Below are positions 1-8,863 of a stretch of 64,000 bases of DNA, in pieces. The notes beneath the pieces were generated by a model. The model was not told the origin of the DNA, made no database searches, and saw only the letters and a list, made by a program, of their open reading frames with translations. The stretch is from Pseudomonas anguilliseptica. GTDB taxonomy: Bacteria; Pseudomonadota; Gammaproteobacteria; Pseudomonadales; Pseudomonadaceae. The stretch covers positions 4,898,001 to 4,962,000 of the forward strand of contig NZ_FNSC01000001.1 of the NCBI RefSeq assembly GCF_900105355.1, read 5' to 3'. The translations under genes were made by a program, and so were the position numbers. The stretch's first letter is position 1; each line of letters begins with the position of its first letter.

Positions 1-36
1 GATGCGCAATCTTAGATCAGAAAACCAACCCAGCCA

Positions 37-321
37 CTACTCGTCCTCATTAACCCTATCACGCAACTCCTTGCCCGGCTTAAAATGCGGCACAAACTTG
101 CCATCTAGCCGAACCGAGTCACCGGTCTTCGGGTTACGCCCTACACGCGGCGCGCGGTAGTGCAGCGAGAAGCTGCCAAAGCCGCGGATCTCGATACGAT
201 CCCCTGTCGACAGCGCCTGAGACATTTGCTCAAGCATGGTCTTGATCGCCAACTCCACATCCTTGGACGAGAGCTGCCCCTGATGGGTAACGATGCGCTC
301 GATCAACTCCGACTTGGTCAT
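37..321 (-). CDS. ihfB: Integration host factor subunit beta
   Basis: This 94-residue protein is the beta subunit of the IHF heterodimer, which bends DNA at promoters, including the sigma54 promoters common in pseudomonads. It shows the HU/IHF fold: an N-terminal helical part ([10 protein letters not shown]), the beta-arm with GRNP at residues 61-64 whose proline intercalates into DNA, and a C-terminal helix. Length is normal for the family. A good ribosome site (AAGAAGGGAAAG) precedes the ATG. It lies downstream of rpsA on the same strand, the usual Pseudomonas arrangement, but the terminator at 431-458 separates them, so it probably also has its own promoter in 322-430. Confidence 0.97.
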   Translation of the reverse strand: MTKSELIERIVTHQGQLSSKDVELAIKTMLEQMSQALSTGDRIEIRGFGSFSLHYRAPRVGRNPKTGDSVRLDGKFVPHFKPGKELRDRVNEDE

Positions 322-430
322 GGCTTTCCCTTCTTTTTCAAGCGGCTAGATCACTAGATAGAAAGGTTTTAGCATGCCTCGCCAGATTTGAACAGCCTAT
401 AAAACAACACCTTAGCGATTTTCAGGCACA

Positions 431-458
431 AAAAAGGGCGACCGAAGTCGCCCTTTTT
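431..458 (-). terminator. Rho-independent terminator after rpsA
   Basis: A stem of AAAAAGGGCGAC pairs with GTCGCCCTTTTT around a CGAA loop. Read on the minus strand it ends in a T run. It lies 18 bases past the rpsA stop and should end most rpsA transcripts before ihfB. Confidence 0.85.
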
Positions 459-475
459 CTCTGGATAAACCGAAC

Positions 476-2161
476 TTAGTTCTGTTTTTCCATTTGCGCA
501 CGGAGCAGATCACCAAGGGTGGTCGGGCCAGCAGTTTCAACTTCCTGCTTACGCATTTCCTTGATGGCTTCTTTTTCGTCTTCAACGTCTTTCGACTTGA
601 CCGACAAGCTGATTACACGGCTCTTACGGTCAACGCTGATGATTTTGGCTTCTACTTCTTCGCCTTCCTTCAGTACATTGCGCGCATCTTCAACGCGGTC
701 ACGGCTGATTTCGGAGGCTTTCAGAGTCGCTTCAATGCCATCGGCCAGGGTGATGACTGCGCCCTTGGCGTCAACTTCTTTCACAGTACCGCGAACGATA
801 GTGCCTTTGTCGTTGACTGCAACGTAGTCGGAGAACGGATCTTCTTCCAGCTGCTTGATGCCGAGGGAAATGCGCTCACGCTCCGGGTCAACGGAGAGGA
901 TAACGGTTTCCAGCTCGTCGCCTTTCTTGAAGCGGCGTACAGCTTCTTCGCCTACTTCGCTCCAGGAGATGTCGGACAGGTGAACGAGGCCGTCGATGCC
1001 GCCATCCAGACCAATGAAGATACCGAAATCGGTGATCGACTTGATGGTGCCGGAGATTTTGTCGCCCTTGTTGAACTGACCGGAGAAATCTTCCCACGGG
1101 TTAGTTTTGCACTGCTTGATACCCAGGGAGATACGACGACGCTCTTCGTCGATATCCAGAACCATAACTTCCACTTCGTCGCCGACGTTAACGACTTTCG
1201 AAGGATGGATGTTTTTGTTGGTCCAATCCATTTCGGATACGTGCACCAGGCCTTCCACGCCTTCTTCCAGCTCTGCGAAGCAGCCGTAGTCGGTCAGGTT
1301 GGTTACGCGCGCAGTAACACGGGTGTCCTGCGGGTAACGCGCCTTGATGGCAACCCATGGATCTTCGCCCAGCTGCTTGAGGCCGAGGGAAACACGGTTG
1401 CGCTCGCGATCGTATTTGAGGATCTTGACGTCGATTTCATCGCCAACGCTGACGATTTCCGACGGATGCTTGATACGCTTCCAAGCCATGTCGGTGATGT
1501 GCAACAGGCCGTCGACGCCACCCAGATCCACGAACGCGCCGTAGTCGGTGAGGTTCTTGACGATACCTTTGACTTGCTGACCTTCCTGTAGGGATTCCAG
1601 CAGAGCTTCGCGCTCAGCGCTATTCTCGGCTTCCAGCACGCTGCGGCGGGAAACGACAACGTTGTTGCGCTTCTGGTCCAGCTTGATGACTTTGAATTCG
1701 AGTTCTTTGCCTTCCAGGTGAGTGGTATCACGCACCGGACGGACATCGACCAATGAACCTGGAAGGAACGCACGGATGCCGTTAACGTCGACAGTGAAGC
1801 CGCCCTTAACCTTACCGTTGATAACGCCCGTAACCACTTCCTCAGCGGCGAAAGCTGCTTCCAGAACGATCCAGCACTCGGCACGTTTAGCTTTTTCGCG
1901 GGACAGCTTGGTTTCACCAAAGCCATCTTCAACCGCGTCCAGGGCAACGTGAACTTCGTCACCGACCTTAATGGTCAGCTCGCCAGCGTCGTTGTGGAAC
2001 TGCTCCAGCGGGATGAGGCCTTCAGACTTCAAACCAGCGTGAACGGTTACCCAACCAGCTTGGTAATCGATGTCGACGATGATAGCGGTGATGATCGAGC
2101 CAGCCTGAAGATTCAGGTTTTTTAGGCTTTCTTCAAACAGTTCAGCAAAGCTTTCGCTCAT
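476..2161 (-). CDS. rpsA: 30S ribosomal protein S1
   Basis: S1 is the large RNA-binding 30S protein that captures and unfolds mRNA leaders. The 561-residue product has six S1 (OB-fold) repeats. The first two are divergent ribosome-anchoring ones. The later ones carry the repeated pattern GxVxxxxDYGxFVxL...GLLHxSD, for example near residues 190-260 and 275-350. The start is set at [13 protein letters not shown] by family agreement. An in-frame extension to 2230 runs through the structured leader and is rejected. There is no canonical Shine-Dalgarno, as in E. coli rpsA, consistent with autoregulation. It follows cmk, as in most Gammaproteobacteria. Confidence 0.97.
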   Translation of the reverse strand: MSESFAELFEESLKNLNLQAGSIITAIIVDIDYQAGWVTVHAGLKSEGLIPLEQFHNDAGELTIKVGDEVHVALDAVEDGFGETKLSREKAKRAECWIVLEAAFAAEEVVTGVINGKVKGGFTVDVNGIRAFLPGSLVDVRPVRDTTHLEGKELEFKVIKLDQKRNNVVVSRRSVLEAENSAEREALLESLQEGQQVKGIVKNLTDYGAFVDLGGVDGLLHITDMAWKRIKHPSEIVSVGDEIDVKILKYDRERNRVSLGLKQLGEDPWVAIKARYPQDTRVTARVTNLTDYGCFAELEEGVEGLVHVSEMDWTNKNIHPSKVVNVGDEVEVMVLDIDEERRRISLGIKQCKTNPWEDFSGQFNKGDKISGTIKSITDFGIFIGLDGGIDGLVHLSDISWSEVGEEAVRRFKKGDELETVILSVDPERERISLGIKQLEEDPFSDYVAVNDKGTIVRGTVKEVDAKGAVITLADGIEATLKASEISRDRVEDARNVLKEGEEVEAKIISVDRKSRVISLSVKSKDVEDEKEAIKEMRKQEVETAGPTTLGDLLRAQMEKQN

Positions 2162-2220
2162 TTTAATTCCTGTTGATTCAAGGCAGGGAATCCGCCCAAA
2201 CCACATTCCAGACAATGTGG
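2162..2220 (-). promoter_or_regulatory. Structured rpsA leader, probable S1 autoregulatory region
   Basis: Two hairpins are visible on the minus strand before the rpsA ATG. One pairs CCACATT with AATGTGG (2201-2220) and has GGA in its loop region. The second pairs ATTCCCTG with CAGGAAT (2166-2191, one bulged C) and ends four bases before the start codon. E. coli rpsA is known to use a hairpin leader without a strong Shine-Dalgarno for S1 feedback. That this leader works the same way is inference. Confidence 0.6.
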
Positions 2221-2313
2221 GTACGTTCATATAAAAAGAAGCAAACGGGACAAGGACTGGGTTCCCGTACGCCTCCTTGCGAGCCGGTCAGCTTAAACCA
2301 GCTGTGGCTCTTA

Positions 2314-3000
2314 TCATCCGGCGAGATCGCGATTGGCGACCTCACTCAGAATTCGTTCAAGCACTTGTTCGATGGAGAGTTCAGTGGAATCCAGCTGGAT
2401 CGCATCGGCTGCCGGCTTGAGCGGCGCCACTGCACGCTGGGTATCGCGCTCGTCGCGCGCCTGAATCTCATCAAGAAGTCTCGCGAGATTAACATCATCG
2501 CCCTTGGCCTTCAACTGCAAGTAGCGGCGGCGGGCGCGCTCCTCGGCGCTGGCGGTGAGGAAAATCTTAAGCGGCGCATCGGGAAATACCACAGTACCCA
2601 TATCACGACCGTCAGCGACCAGACCCGGCATTTCCTGGAACGCCTGCTGACGCTGCAGCAGAGCCGCACGCACGGCGGACAGCGAAGCCACCTGCGAAGC
2701 CCCGGCACCGACCTGCTCATTGCGGATCAGGTCTGTGACTTCTTCGCCTTCAAGAATGATGCGCTGACCATGGCCATCACCGGCGGCAATAAATTGCACA
2801 TCCAGATGAGCGGCGAGCAGCTTCATCGCCTCTTCATTGGTCAGATCGACACCGTGATTGCCCGCAGCAAAAGCCAACAGACGATACAGCGCACCCGAAT
2901 CCAGCAGATTCCAGCCCAACTGCTTGGCCAGCAGGCCGGCAATAGTGCCTTTGCCCGAGCCGCTTGGCCCGTCGATGGTAATAACCGGAGCGACGATCAT
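2314..3000 (-). CDS. cmk: Cytidylate kinase
   Basis: Cytidylate kinase phosphorylates CMP and dCMP with ATP in pyrimidine nucleotide salvage. The 228-residue protein has the P-loop GPSGSGKGT at residues 11-19, the CMP-binding stretch around DSGALYR, the conserved [15 protein letters not shown] segment, and the lid region [10 protein letters not shown]. Length is typical. Its ATG overlaps the stop of the upstream tyrA-aroA gene by four bases, so translational coupling is likely. rpsA follows after about 150 bases. Confidence 0.97.
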   Translation of the reverse strand: MIVAPVITIDGPSGSGKGTIAGLLAKQLGWNLLDSGALYRLLAFAAGNHGVDLTNEEAMKLLAAHLDVQFIAAGDGHGQRIILEGEEVTDLIRNEQVGAGASQVASLSAVRAALLQRQQAFQEMPGLVADGRDMGTVVFPDAPLKIFLTASAEERARRRYLQLKAKGDDVNLARLLDEIQARDERDTQRAVAPLKPAADAIQLDSTELSIEQVLERILSEVANRDLAG

Positions 3001-5252
3001 GCCTTGCCCTCCTCGGCCACACGGATGCCGACCTGAGCCGACAGCGCGAGGAAATTGGGGAACGAGGTGGCGACGTTGGCACAGTCATGAATGCGGATCG
3101 GCGCAGTGGCGCGCAGCGAGGCGACACTGAACGACATAGCGATACGGTGGTCCCCATGCGCCCAGACTTCGCCACCACCTATGCTGCCGCCTTCGATAAT
3201 GATGCCATCCGGAGTTGGCTCAGCCTTGACACCCAGCGCAATCAGGCCGTCGGCCATTACCTGAATCCGATCGGATTCCTTGACCCGCAGCTCTTCAGCG
3301 CCGCGCAGCACGGTGCGGCCTTCAGCCACCGAAGCAGCCACGAACAGCACGGGAAACTCGTCGATTGCCAGCGGCACCAGATCTTCCGGAATATCGATAC
3401 CTTTCAGCTTGGCGCTGCGCACGCGAATATCGGCCACGGTTTCGCCGCCCACTTCACGCTGGTTCTCCAGGGCAATGTCGCCGCCCATCAGCTTGAGGAT
3501 ATCGATGACACCAGTACGGGTCGGGTTGATGCCAACGTGTTCCAGCACCAGCTCGGAGTCTTCGGCAATGCTGCCGGCGACCAGGAAGAACGCTGCCGAG
3601 GAAATATCCGCCGGCACTTCGATATGGGTCGCGGTCAGCTTGTGGCCCGACTCAACACTCGCCGTGCTGCCATCCACCGTAACCGGGTAGCCGAAGCCGC
3701 GCAGCATGCGCTCGGTGTGGTCACGGGTCGGCGCCGGCTCAGTCACCGAAGTGCGACCTGCGGCATACAGGCCCGCCAGCAGCAGGCAGGACTTGACCTG
3801 AGCGCTGGCCATGGGCATTTCGTAGTCCATGCCGGTCAGGCGCTGGCCACCCTTGATCATCAATGGAGGACGGCCTTCCGGAGCAGTTTCGATCACTGCA
3901 CCCATTTCGCGCAGCGGCTTGGCGACACGATTCATAGGACGTTTGGACAGCGAGGCATCACCGGTCAGCATGGTGTCGAACGGTTGTGCCGCCAGCAAAC
4001 CGGAGAGCAGGCGCATCGAGGTGCCGGAGTTGCCCATGTATAGCGGACCAGCCGGCGCCTTCAGGCCATTCAGGCCCACCCCGTGAATGGTCACGCGACC
4101 ATGATGCGGGCCTTCGATGACCACACCCATGTCACGGAACGCTTGCAGCGTTGCCAGGGCATCCTCACCTTCCAGAAAGCCTTCGACGTGCGTGGTGCCT
4201 TCAGCCAGCGAGCCGAGCATGATCGAGCGGTGGGAGATGGACTTGTCGCCCGGAACGCGAATACGCCCGGAGAGTTTGCCGCCAGGGTTAGCCAGAAAAA
4301 CCAGATCGTTCGAGTGCATAGCATCCACATAGGCCCTGCGGGCCAGAATTTTGCCGAAATGCTCACGGGCCACGCGGGCGCGAGTGAATACGCCCAGTAA
4401 TTGATGCCCGTCCCCTGCGTCAACCGCGTCGCGCAAGGCGTCGAGGTCGTCGCGAAATACGTCCAGCGTGCGCAGCACCGCCTCGCGATTTGCGAGGAAG
4501 ATGTCGTGCCACATGACCGGATCACTGCCGGCAATCCGCGTAAAGTCGCGAAAACCGCCGGCGGCGTAACGAAATATCTCCAGATTTTCACTGCGCTTGG
4601 CCAGCGAGTCGACCAGGGTGAAGGCCAGCAAATGCGGCAGATGACTGGTCGCGGCCAGTACCTGATCGTGATGCTCGACCTCCATATGTTCGACATCCGC
4701 GCCCAGCTCGCGCCACAGCGCATCGACCAGCGCCAGGGCGGACTCATCGCTCTGCTCGCAAGGGGTCAGGATGACCTTATGGCGGCGGAACAGCTGGGAA
4801 TTGGAGGCCTCCACCCCACTCTGCTCGGAGCCGGCAATCGGATGCCCGGGCACAAAGCGCACCGTTTTACCGGTAAAGGCCAGGCGCGCGGCGCGCACCA
4901 CATTGCCTTTGGCGCTACCCACATCGGTGAGCACCGCCGGACCCAGATCAAGCTTGGCCAGTTCAGCCAGCAGCTTCTCCATGGCCAGGATAGGCACCGC
5001 GAGCTGAATCACATCAGCCTCCTGACAGGCGGCAGCCAGATCAACCTCGCAGCGATCAACCACACCCAGTTCTACAGCCAGGCGCCGCGACTCCGGATCC
5101 AGATCGACACCAACCACTTCGCGAAACAGGCCGCGCTCACGCAAGCCCTTGGCGAAGGAGCCGCCAATCAGACCCAGACCGACAACCACCAGGCGGCCGA
5201 GCTTAGGTGCAATAGATTGCACCTGAGTGACAGCAGACTTGACCTCACTCAC
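2997..5252 (-). CDS. tyrA-aroA: Bifunctional prephenate dehydrogenase / EPSP synthase
   Basis: One 751-residue polypeptide joins two shikimate/tyrosine pathway enzymes. Residues 1 to about 305 are TyrA (prephenate dehydrogenase), with the NAD-binding GLGLIGGS at 25-32 and the catalytic-region motifs GHPIAGSE (136-143) and SHLPH (203-207). From about residue 312 the protein is AroA (3-phosphoshikimate 1-carboxyvinyltransferase), with [20 protein letters not shown] and the late KESDR and GDHRIAMS motifs. This fusion is known in Pseudomonas. It overlaps hisC upstream and cmk downstream by four bases each. An internal ATG near 4319 at the AroA boundary could give separate AroA, but nothing demands it. 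Confidence 0.96.
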   Translation of the reverse strand: MSEVKSAVTQVQSIAPKLGRLVVVGLGLIGGSFAKGLRERGLFREVVGVDLDPESRRLAVELGVVDRCEVDLAAACQEADVIQLAVPILAMEKLLAELAKLDLGPAVLTDVGSAKGNVVRAARLAFTGKTVRFVPGHPIAGSEQSGVEASNSQLFRRHKVILTPCEQSDESALALVDALWRELGADVEHMEVEHHDQVLAATSHLPHLLAFTLVDSLAKRSENLEIFRYAAGGFRDFTRIAGSDPVMWHDIFLANREAVLRTLDVFRDDLDALRDAVDAGDGHQLLGVFTRARVAREHFGKILARRAYVDAMHSNDLVFLANPGGKLSGRIRVPGDKSISHRSIMLGSLAEGTTHVEGFLEGEDALATLQAFRDMGVVIEGPHHGRVTIHGVGLNGLKAPAGPLYMGNSGTSMRLLSGLLAAQPFDTMLTGDASLSKRPMNRVAKPLREMGAVIETAPEGRPPLMIKGGQRLTGMDYEMPMASAQVKSCLLLAGLYAAGRTSVTEPAPTRDHTERMLRGFGYPVTVDGSTASVESGHKLTATHIEVPADISSAAFFLVAGSIAEDSELVLEHVGINPTRTGVIDILKLMGGDIALENQREVGGETVADIRVRSAKLKGIDIPEDLVPLAIDEFPVLFVAASVAEGRTVLRGAEELRVKESDRIQVMADGLIALGVKAEPTPDGIIIEGGSIGGGEVWAHGDHRIAMSFSVASLRATAPIRIHDCANVATSFPNFLALSAQVGIRVAEEGKA

Positions 5253-6355
5253 GCGCTCAGCACCTTGGCCAAGGCCTCAAGGAAGCACGCATTCTCGGCA
5301 GGCAGACCAATCGAAACGCGCAGGAAATTTGGCATGCCGTAACCGGCGACCGGCCGCACGATTACCCCAGCACGTAGCAGCGCCTGGTTGATCGCGGCAG
5401 TATCGCGGCCAAAATCCACAGCAATAAAGTTGCCTTTCGACGGAATCCAGCTCAGGCCCAACTCGCGCAGGCCGGCTTCCAGCTGCGCCATTCCGGCATC
5501 ATTGAGCTGACGGCTTTGCGCCAGGTAATCGGCATCATCCAGCGCAGCGCAGGCGGCCGCCAGGGCCAGGCTGTTGACGTTGAACGGCTGACGTACACGG
5601 TTCAGCACATCTGCGATCTGCGCAGAACTGAGCGCATACCCCACGCGCAGCGCCGCCAGACCATAGGCCTTGGAGAAGGTGCGCGAGACCAGCAGGTTGT
5701 CGTAGCGCGCCAGGTACTCGAGGCCATCCGGCAGCTCATCACCCTCGGCGTACTCGATATAAGCCTCATCCAGCACCACCAGCACGTTCTGCGGTACGCT
5801 CGCGAGAAAGCGCTCCAGCGCATCGGGGCCAAACCAGGTGCCAGTCGGGTTGTTCGGGTTGGCGATAAACACCACACGGGTATTTTCATCGATGGCCGCC
5901 AGCATCGCTTCCAGGTCGTGGCCATAGTCCTTGGCCGGCACCACCTTGCCCAGAGCACCTACGGCCTGGGTCGAGATGGGGTAAACAGCAAAGGCGTACT
6001 GACTGAACACCGCATTCAGGCCAGGGGCCAGATAGGCGCGAGCAACCAGATCGAGAATGTCGTTGGAGCCGTTACCCAGGGTGACCTGATTGAGTTGCAC
6101 GCCACAGCGCGCAGCCAGACGGCTTTTCAGCTCGAAACCATTGCCATCGGGGTAACGAGTCAGCTCGGCCAGCTCGCTACGAATCGCTTCCAGCGCCTTG
6201 GGACTGGGGCCTAGCGGGTTCTCGTTGCTGGCCAGCTTGACGATGCTGGCCGGATCCAGATCCAGCTCACGGGCCAGCTCATCCACCGGCTTTCCCGGCA
6301 CATAGGGCGACAGCTGCTGTACACCTGGCTGAGCCAGGGCGAGGAAATCGGTCAT
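5249..6355 (-). CDS. hisC: Histidinol-phosphate / aromatic aminotransferase
   Basis: This class I/II PLP-dependent aminotransferase has 368 residues. It shows the substrate-site SNENPLGPSP (43-52), NPNNPTGT (166-172), the LDEAYIEY segment near 195-202, and the PLP lysine K229 in TFSKAYGL. Histidinol-phosphate aminotransferase activity belongs to the family. Its place between pheA and tyrA-aroA suggests that it also transaminates prephenate or phenylpyruvate, as proposed for the second HisC (HisC2) of pseudomonads. It shares a four-base overlap with tyrA-aroA. Confidence 0.94.
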   Translation of the reverse strand: MTDFLALAQPGVQQLSPYVPGKPVDELARELDLDPASIVKLASNENPLGPSPKALEAIRSELAELTRYPDGNGFELKSRLAARCGVQLNQVTLGNGSNDILDLVARAYLAPGLNAVFSQYAFAVYPISTQAVGALGKVVPAKDYGHDLEAMLAAIDENTRVVFIANPNNPTGTWFGPDALERFLASVPQNVLVVLDEAYIEYAEGDELPDGLEYLARYDNLLVSRTFSKAYGLAALRVGYALSSAQIADVLNRVRQPFNVNSLALAAACAALDDADYLAQSRQLNDAGMAQLEAGLRELGLSWIPSKGNFIAVDFGRDTAAINQALLRAGVIVRPVAGYGMPNFLRVSIGLPAENACFLEALAKVLSA

Positions 6356-6446
6356 AGCAATGCCTCACGCTTAAAGCCGCAAGCCCCAAGTACAGCCCGG
6401 CGTCGATGCGCGTTTAGCTTGAGACCTGAGGCGTACCGCAGCAGTT

Positions 6447-7541
6447 TTAAAGTACCGCTTTGGGATAGGAGCCCAGCACCTTGAGCGCCACAGCTTCCTG
6501 ATTGATTTTTTCCAGCACGTCCTTGATCAGCGGATCGCGGTGGTGACCGACGAAGTCGATAAAGAACACGTAGGTCCACTTGCCGCTGCGCGACGGGCGG
6601 GTTTCGATGCGGGTCAGATCAATGCCGTTGTTGTGGAACGGCACCAGCAGCTCGTGCAGCGCACCCGGCTTGTTGCGCATGGAGATGATGACCGAGGTCT
6701 TGTCGTCGCCGGTTGGCGGCACTTCCTGGCTGCCGATGATCAAAAAGCGCGTGGAGTTGTCCGGACGGTCTTCGATCTTCTCCGCCAGCTTGGTCAGGCC
6801 GTACAGATTGGCCGCCATATCGCCAGCAATCGCCGCACTGTTCCACTCGCTTTTCACCCGCTTGGCCGCGTCAGCATTGCTCGATACCGCCACGCGCTCA
6901 ACATTCGGGTAATGCGCGTCCAGCCACTTGCGGCACTGGGCCAGGGACTGGGCGTGGGAATAGATGCGAGTGATTTTGTCGGTTTTGGTGGTTTCACCGA
7001 CCAACAGGTGATGGTGAATACGCAGCTCGACTTCGCCACAGATAACCATGTCGTGTTCGAGGAAGCTGTCGAGGGTGTGGTTGATCGCACCTTCGGTGGA
7101 GTTCTCCACCGGCACCACGCCGAAGTTCACTGCACCGGCAGCCACTTCACGGAACACTTCATCGATCGCCGCCATCGGCACACTGATCACCGCGTGACCG
7201 AAGTGCTTCATCGCCGCCGCCTGGGAGAACGTGCCTTCCGGGCCAAGGTAAGCAACCTTGAGCGGATTTTCCAGGGCCAGGCAGGAAGACATGATTTCGC
7301 GGAACAGCCGCGCCATTTCCTCGTTGCCCAGCGGCCCCTGGTTGCGTTCCATAATGCGTTTAAGCACCTGGGCTTCGCGCTCAGGGCGGTAGAACACCGG
7401 CTTCTCGCCTTCCGGCAGCGCCTTCATCTTGACCCGCGCGACTTCTTCGGCGCAGCGGGCACGATCGCTGATCAGTTCAAGGATGCGCTCATCGAGGTTG
7501 TCGATGCGCAGACGCAGGGCTTGCAGTTCCTGTTCGGACAT
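6447..7541 (-). CDS. pheA: Chorismate mutase / prephenate dehydratase (P-protein)
   Basis: PheA converts chorismate to prephenate and then phenylpyruvate for phenylalanine synthesis. The 364-residue protein has an AroQ-type chorismate mutase at about 1-90 (LRLRIDNLDERILELI, FYRPEREAQVL), the dehydratase domain from VAYLGPEGTFSQAA, with the NSTEG signature (VPVENSTEGAINHTLD) and the catalytic STRFLII segment, and a C-terminal ACT domain (GALHELLVPF, ESRP-like ETRPSR) for feedback by phenylalanine. The start MSEQELQ has GAAGGAG ten bases upstream and comes one base after the serC stop. An ATG at 7550 is possible but too close to that ribosome site. Confidence 0.96.
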   Translation of the reverse strand: MSEQELQALRLRIDNLDERILELISDRARCAEEVARVKMKALPEGEKPVFYRPEREAQVLKRIMERNQGPLGNEEMARLFREIMSSCLALENPLKVAYLGPEGTFSQAAAMKHFGHAVISVPMAAIDEVFREVAAGAVNFGVVPVENSTEGAINHTLDSFLEHDMVICGEVELRIHHHLLVGETTKTDKITRIYSHAQSLAQCRKWLDAHYPNVERVAVSSNADAAKRVKSEWNSAAIAGDMAANLYGLTKLAEKIEDRPDNSTRFLIIGSQEVPPTGDDKTSVIISMRNKPGALHELLVPFHNNGIDLTRIETRPSRSGKWTYVFFIDFVGHHRDPLIKDVLEKINQEAVALKVLGSYPKAVL

Positions 7542-7542
7542 A

Positions 7543-8628
7543 TCAGCCATGCTCCTTCTCGAACTCGGCCATATAGGCCACCAGCGCTTCAACGGCGTCC
7601 AGGCCAACGGCGTTATAGATGGAGGCACGCATGCCGCCGACCGAACGGTGGCCCTTGAGGTTGAGCAGGCCGCGCGCATCGGCGCCGGCGAGGAACGGCT
7701 TGTCCAGCTTCTCGTCAGCCAGGCGGAACGGCACGTTCATCCAGGAGCGGGCGTTATGGGCAATCGGGTTGCTGTAGAAGTCGCTGGTGTCAATTGCCTT
7801 GTACAACAGGTCTTTCTTGGCGCGGTTGATCCGCTCCATGGCGGCCACCCCGCCCTGCTCTTTCAGCCACTCGAACACAAGGCCGGACAGGTACCAGGAG
7901 AAGGTCGCGGGAGTGTTGTACATCGAGCCGTTATCAGCCGCGATCTTGTAGTTGAGCATGGTCGGACAAACGCTGCGGGCACGGCCGAGCAAGTCTTCAC
8001 GGACGATAGTCACCACCAGCCCGCTGGGGCCGATGTTCTTCTGCGCACCGGCGTAGATCAGGCCGAACTTCGACACATCGATCGGGCGCGAAAGGATGTC
8101 GGAAGACATATCCGCCACCAGCGGCACGTCACCGACTTCGGGAATCCAGTCGAACTGCAGGCCGCCAATGGTTTCGTTGCTGGCGTAGTGCAGGTAGGCG
8201 GCATCTTTCGACAGCTGCCACTCGTTCTGACCCGGGATGGCGAAGTAGTCATAAGCCTTGGCGCTGGCAGCGATATTGATATTGCCGTAGCGACTGGCTT
8301 CTTCGATGCTTTTCTTCGACCAGATACCGGTGTCGATATAGTCGGCAACACCGTCTTCGGGGAGCAGGTTGAGCGGGATTTCAGCGAACTGCTGGCTGGC
8401 CCCGCCCTGCAGGAACAGCACCTTATAGTCGGACGGAATTTCCATCAGGTCGCGCAGATCCTGCTCGGCCTTTTGTGCGATGGCGGTGTACTCATCGCTG
8501 CGATGGCTCATCTCCATCACCGACAGGCCTTTACCCTGCCAATCGAGGAGTTCTGCCTGGGCGCGTTGCAGAACAGCTTCAGGAAGCGCGGCCGGGCCGG
8601 CGCAGAAGTTAAAGGCTCGCTTGCTCAC
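7543..8628 (-). CDS. serC: Phosphoserine aminotransferase
   Basis: SerC transaminates 3-phosphohydroxypyruvate to phosphoserine, and also serves pyridoxine synthesis. The protein shows FNFCAGPAALP at the N terminus, the LFLQGGASQQF loop, and the PLP lysine K197 in YAGAQKN. I start it at the GTG giving MSKRAFNF (361 residues), the family's usual N terminus and length. A GTG six bases further upstream is the alternative. It is the first gene of the serC-pheA-hisC-tyrA-aroA-cmk-rpsA run. The spacing to pheA is one base. Confidence 0.95.
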   Translation of the reverse strand: MSKRAFNFCAGPAALPEAVLQRAQAELLDWQGKGLSVMEMSHRSDEYTAIAQKAEQDLRDLMEIPSDYKVLFLQGGASQQFAEIPLNLLPEDGVADYIDTGIWSKKSIEEASRYGNINIAASAKAYDYFAIPGQNEWQLSKDAAYLHYASNETIGGLQFDWIPEVGDVPLVADMSSDILSRPIDVSKFGLIYAGAQKNIGPSGLVVTIVREDLLGRARSVCPTMLNYKIAADNGSMYNTPATFSWYLSGLVFEWLKEQGGVAAMERINRAKKDLLYKAIDTSDFYSNPIAHNARSWMNVPFRLADEKLDKPFLAGADARGLLNLKGHRSVGGMRASIYNAVGLDAVEALVAYMAEFEKEHG

Positions 8629-8688
8629 ACCCACTCTCGCTCAAAAATGCTGGGTGGCTGACTATCACTGCCAGCCGCCAAATCCTAC

Positions 8689-8827
8689 CAGGCTGTTGAA
8701 AAACTACCTGCGTTGGCATTACTGCGTTAAAAACAGGCTCGGAATGTTCATTTACAGCAGTAAACTCCGCTTCCTCGCCTGTTTTTGCCTTGTACTGCCT
8801 ACCTCGCCTACATTTTCCAACAGCCTG
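8689..8827. repeat. 139-bp imperfect palindromic repeat (MITE-like)
   Basis: Both ends read CAGGCTGTTG in inverted orientation. Inside, AAAAACAGGC and GCCTGTTTTT pair, and TTTAC/GTAAA flank the centre at about 8758, so the whole unit is one long imperfect inverted repeat. It fills the serC-gyrA gap and carries no gene. From memory, closely similar units are dispersed in several Pseudomonas genomes. No second full copy is seen in this window. It may also act as the gyrA transcription end. Confidence 0.75.
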
Positions 8828-8863
8828 TTCGCCGTCAGGGGCGAGCGCACTCGCCCCGACAGA

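Noticed and set aside
494..1591. Open frame of 365 codons opposite rpsA
   Set aside because: Its repetitive composition mirrors the S1 repeats on the other strand. It is a shadow of rpsA.
2997..5252. tyrA-aroA as an assembly artefact joining two genes
   Set aside because: The frame is continuous, both domains are complete, and this fusion is established in Pseudomonas.
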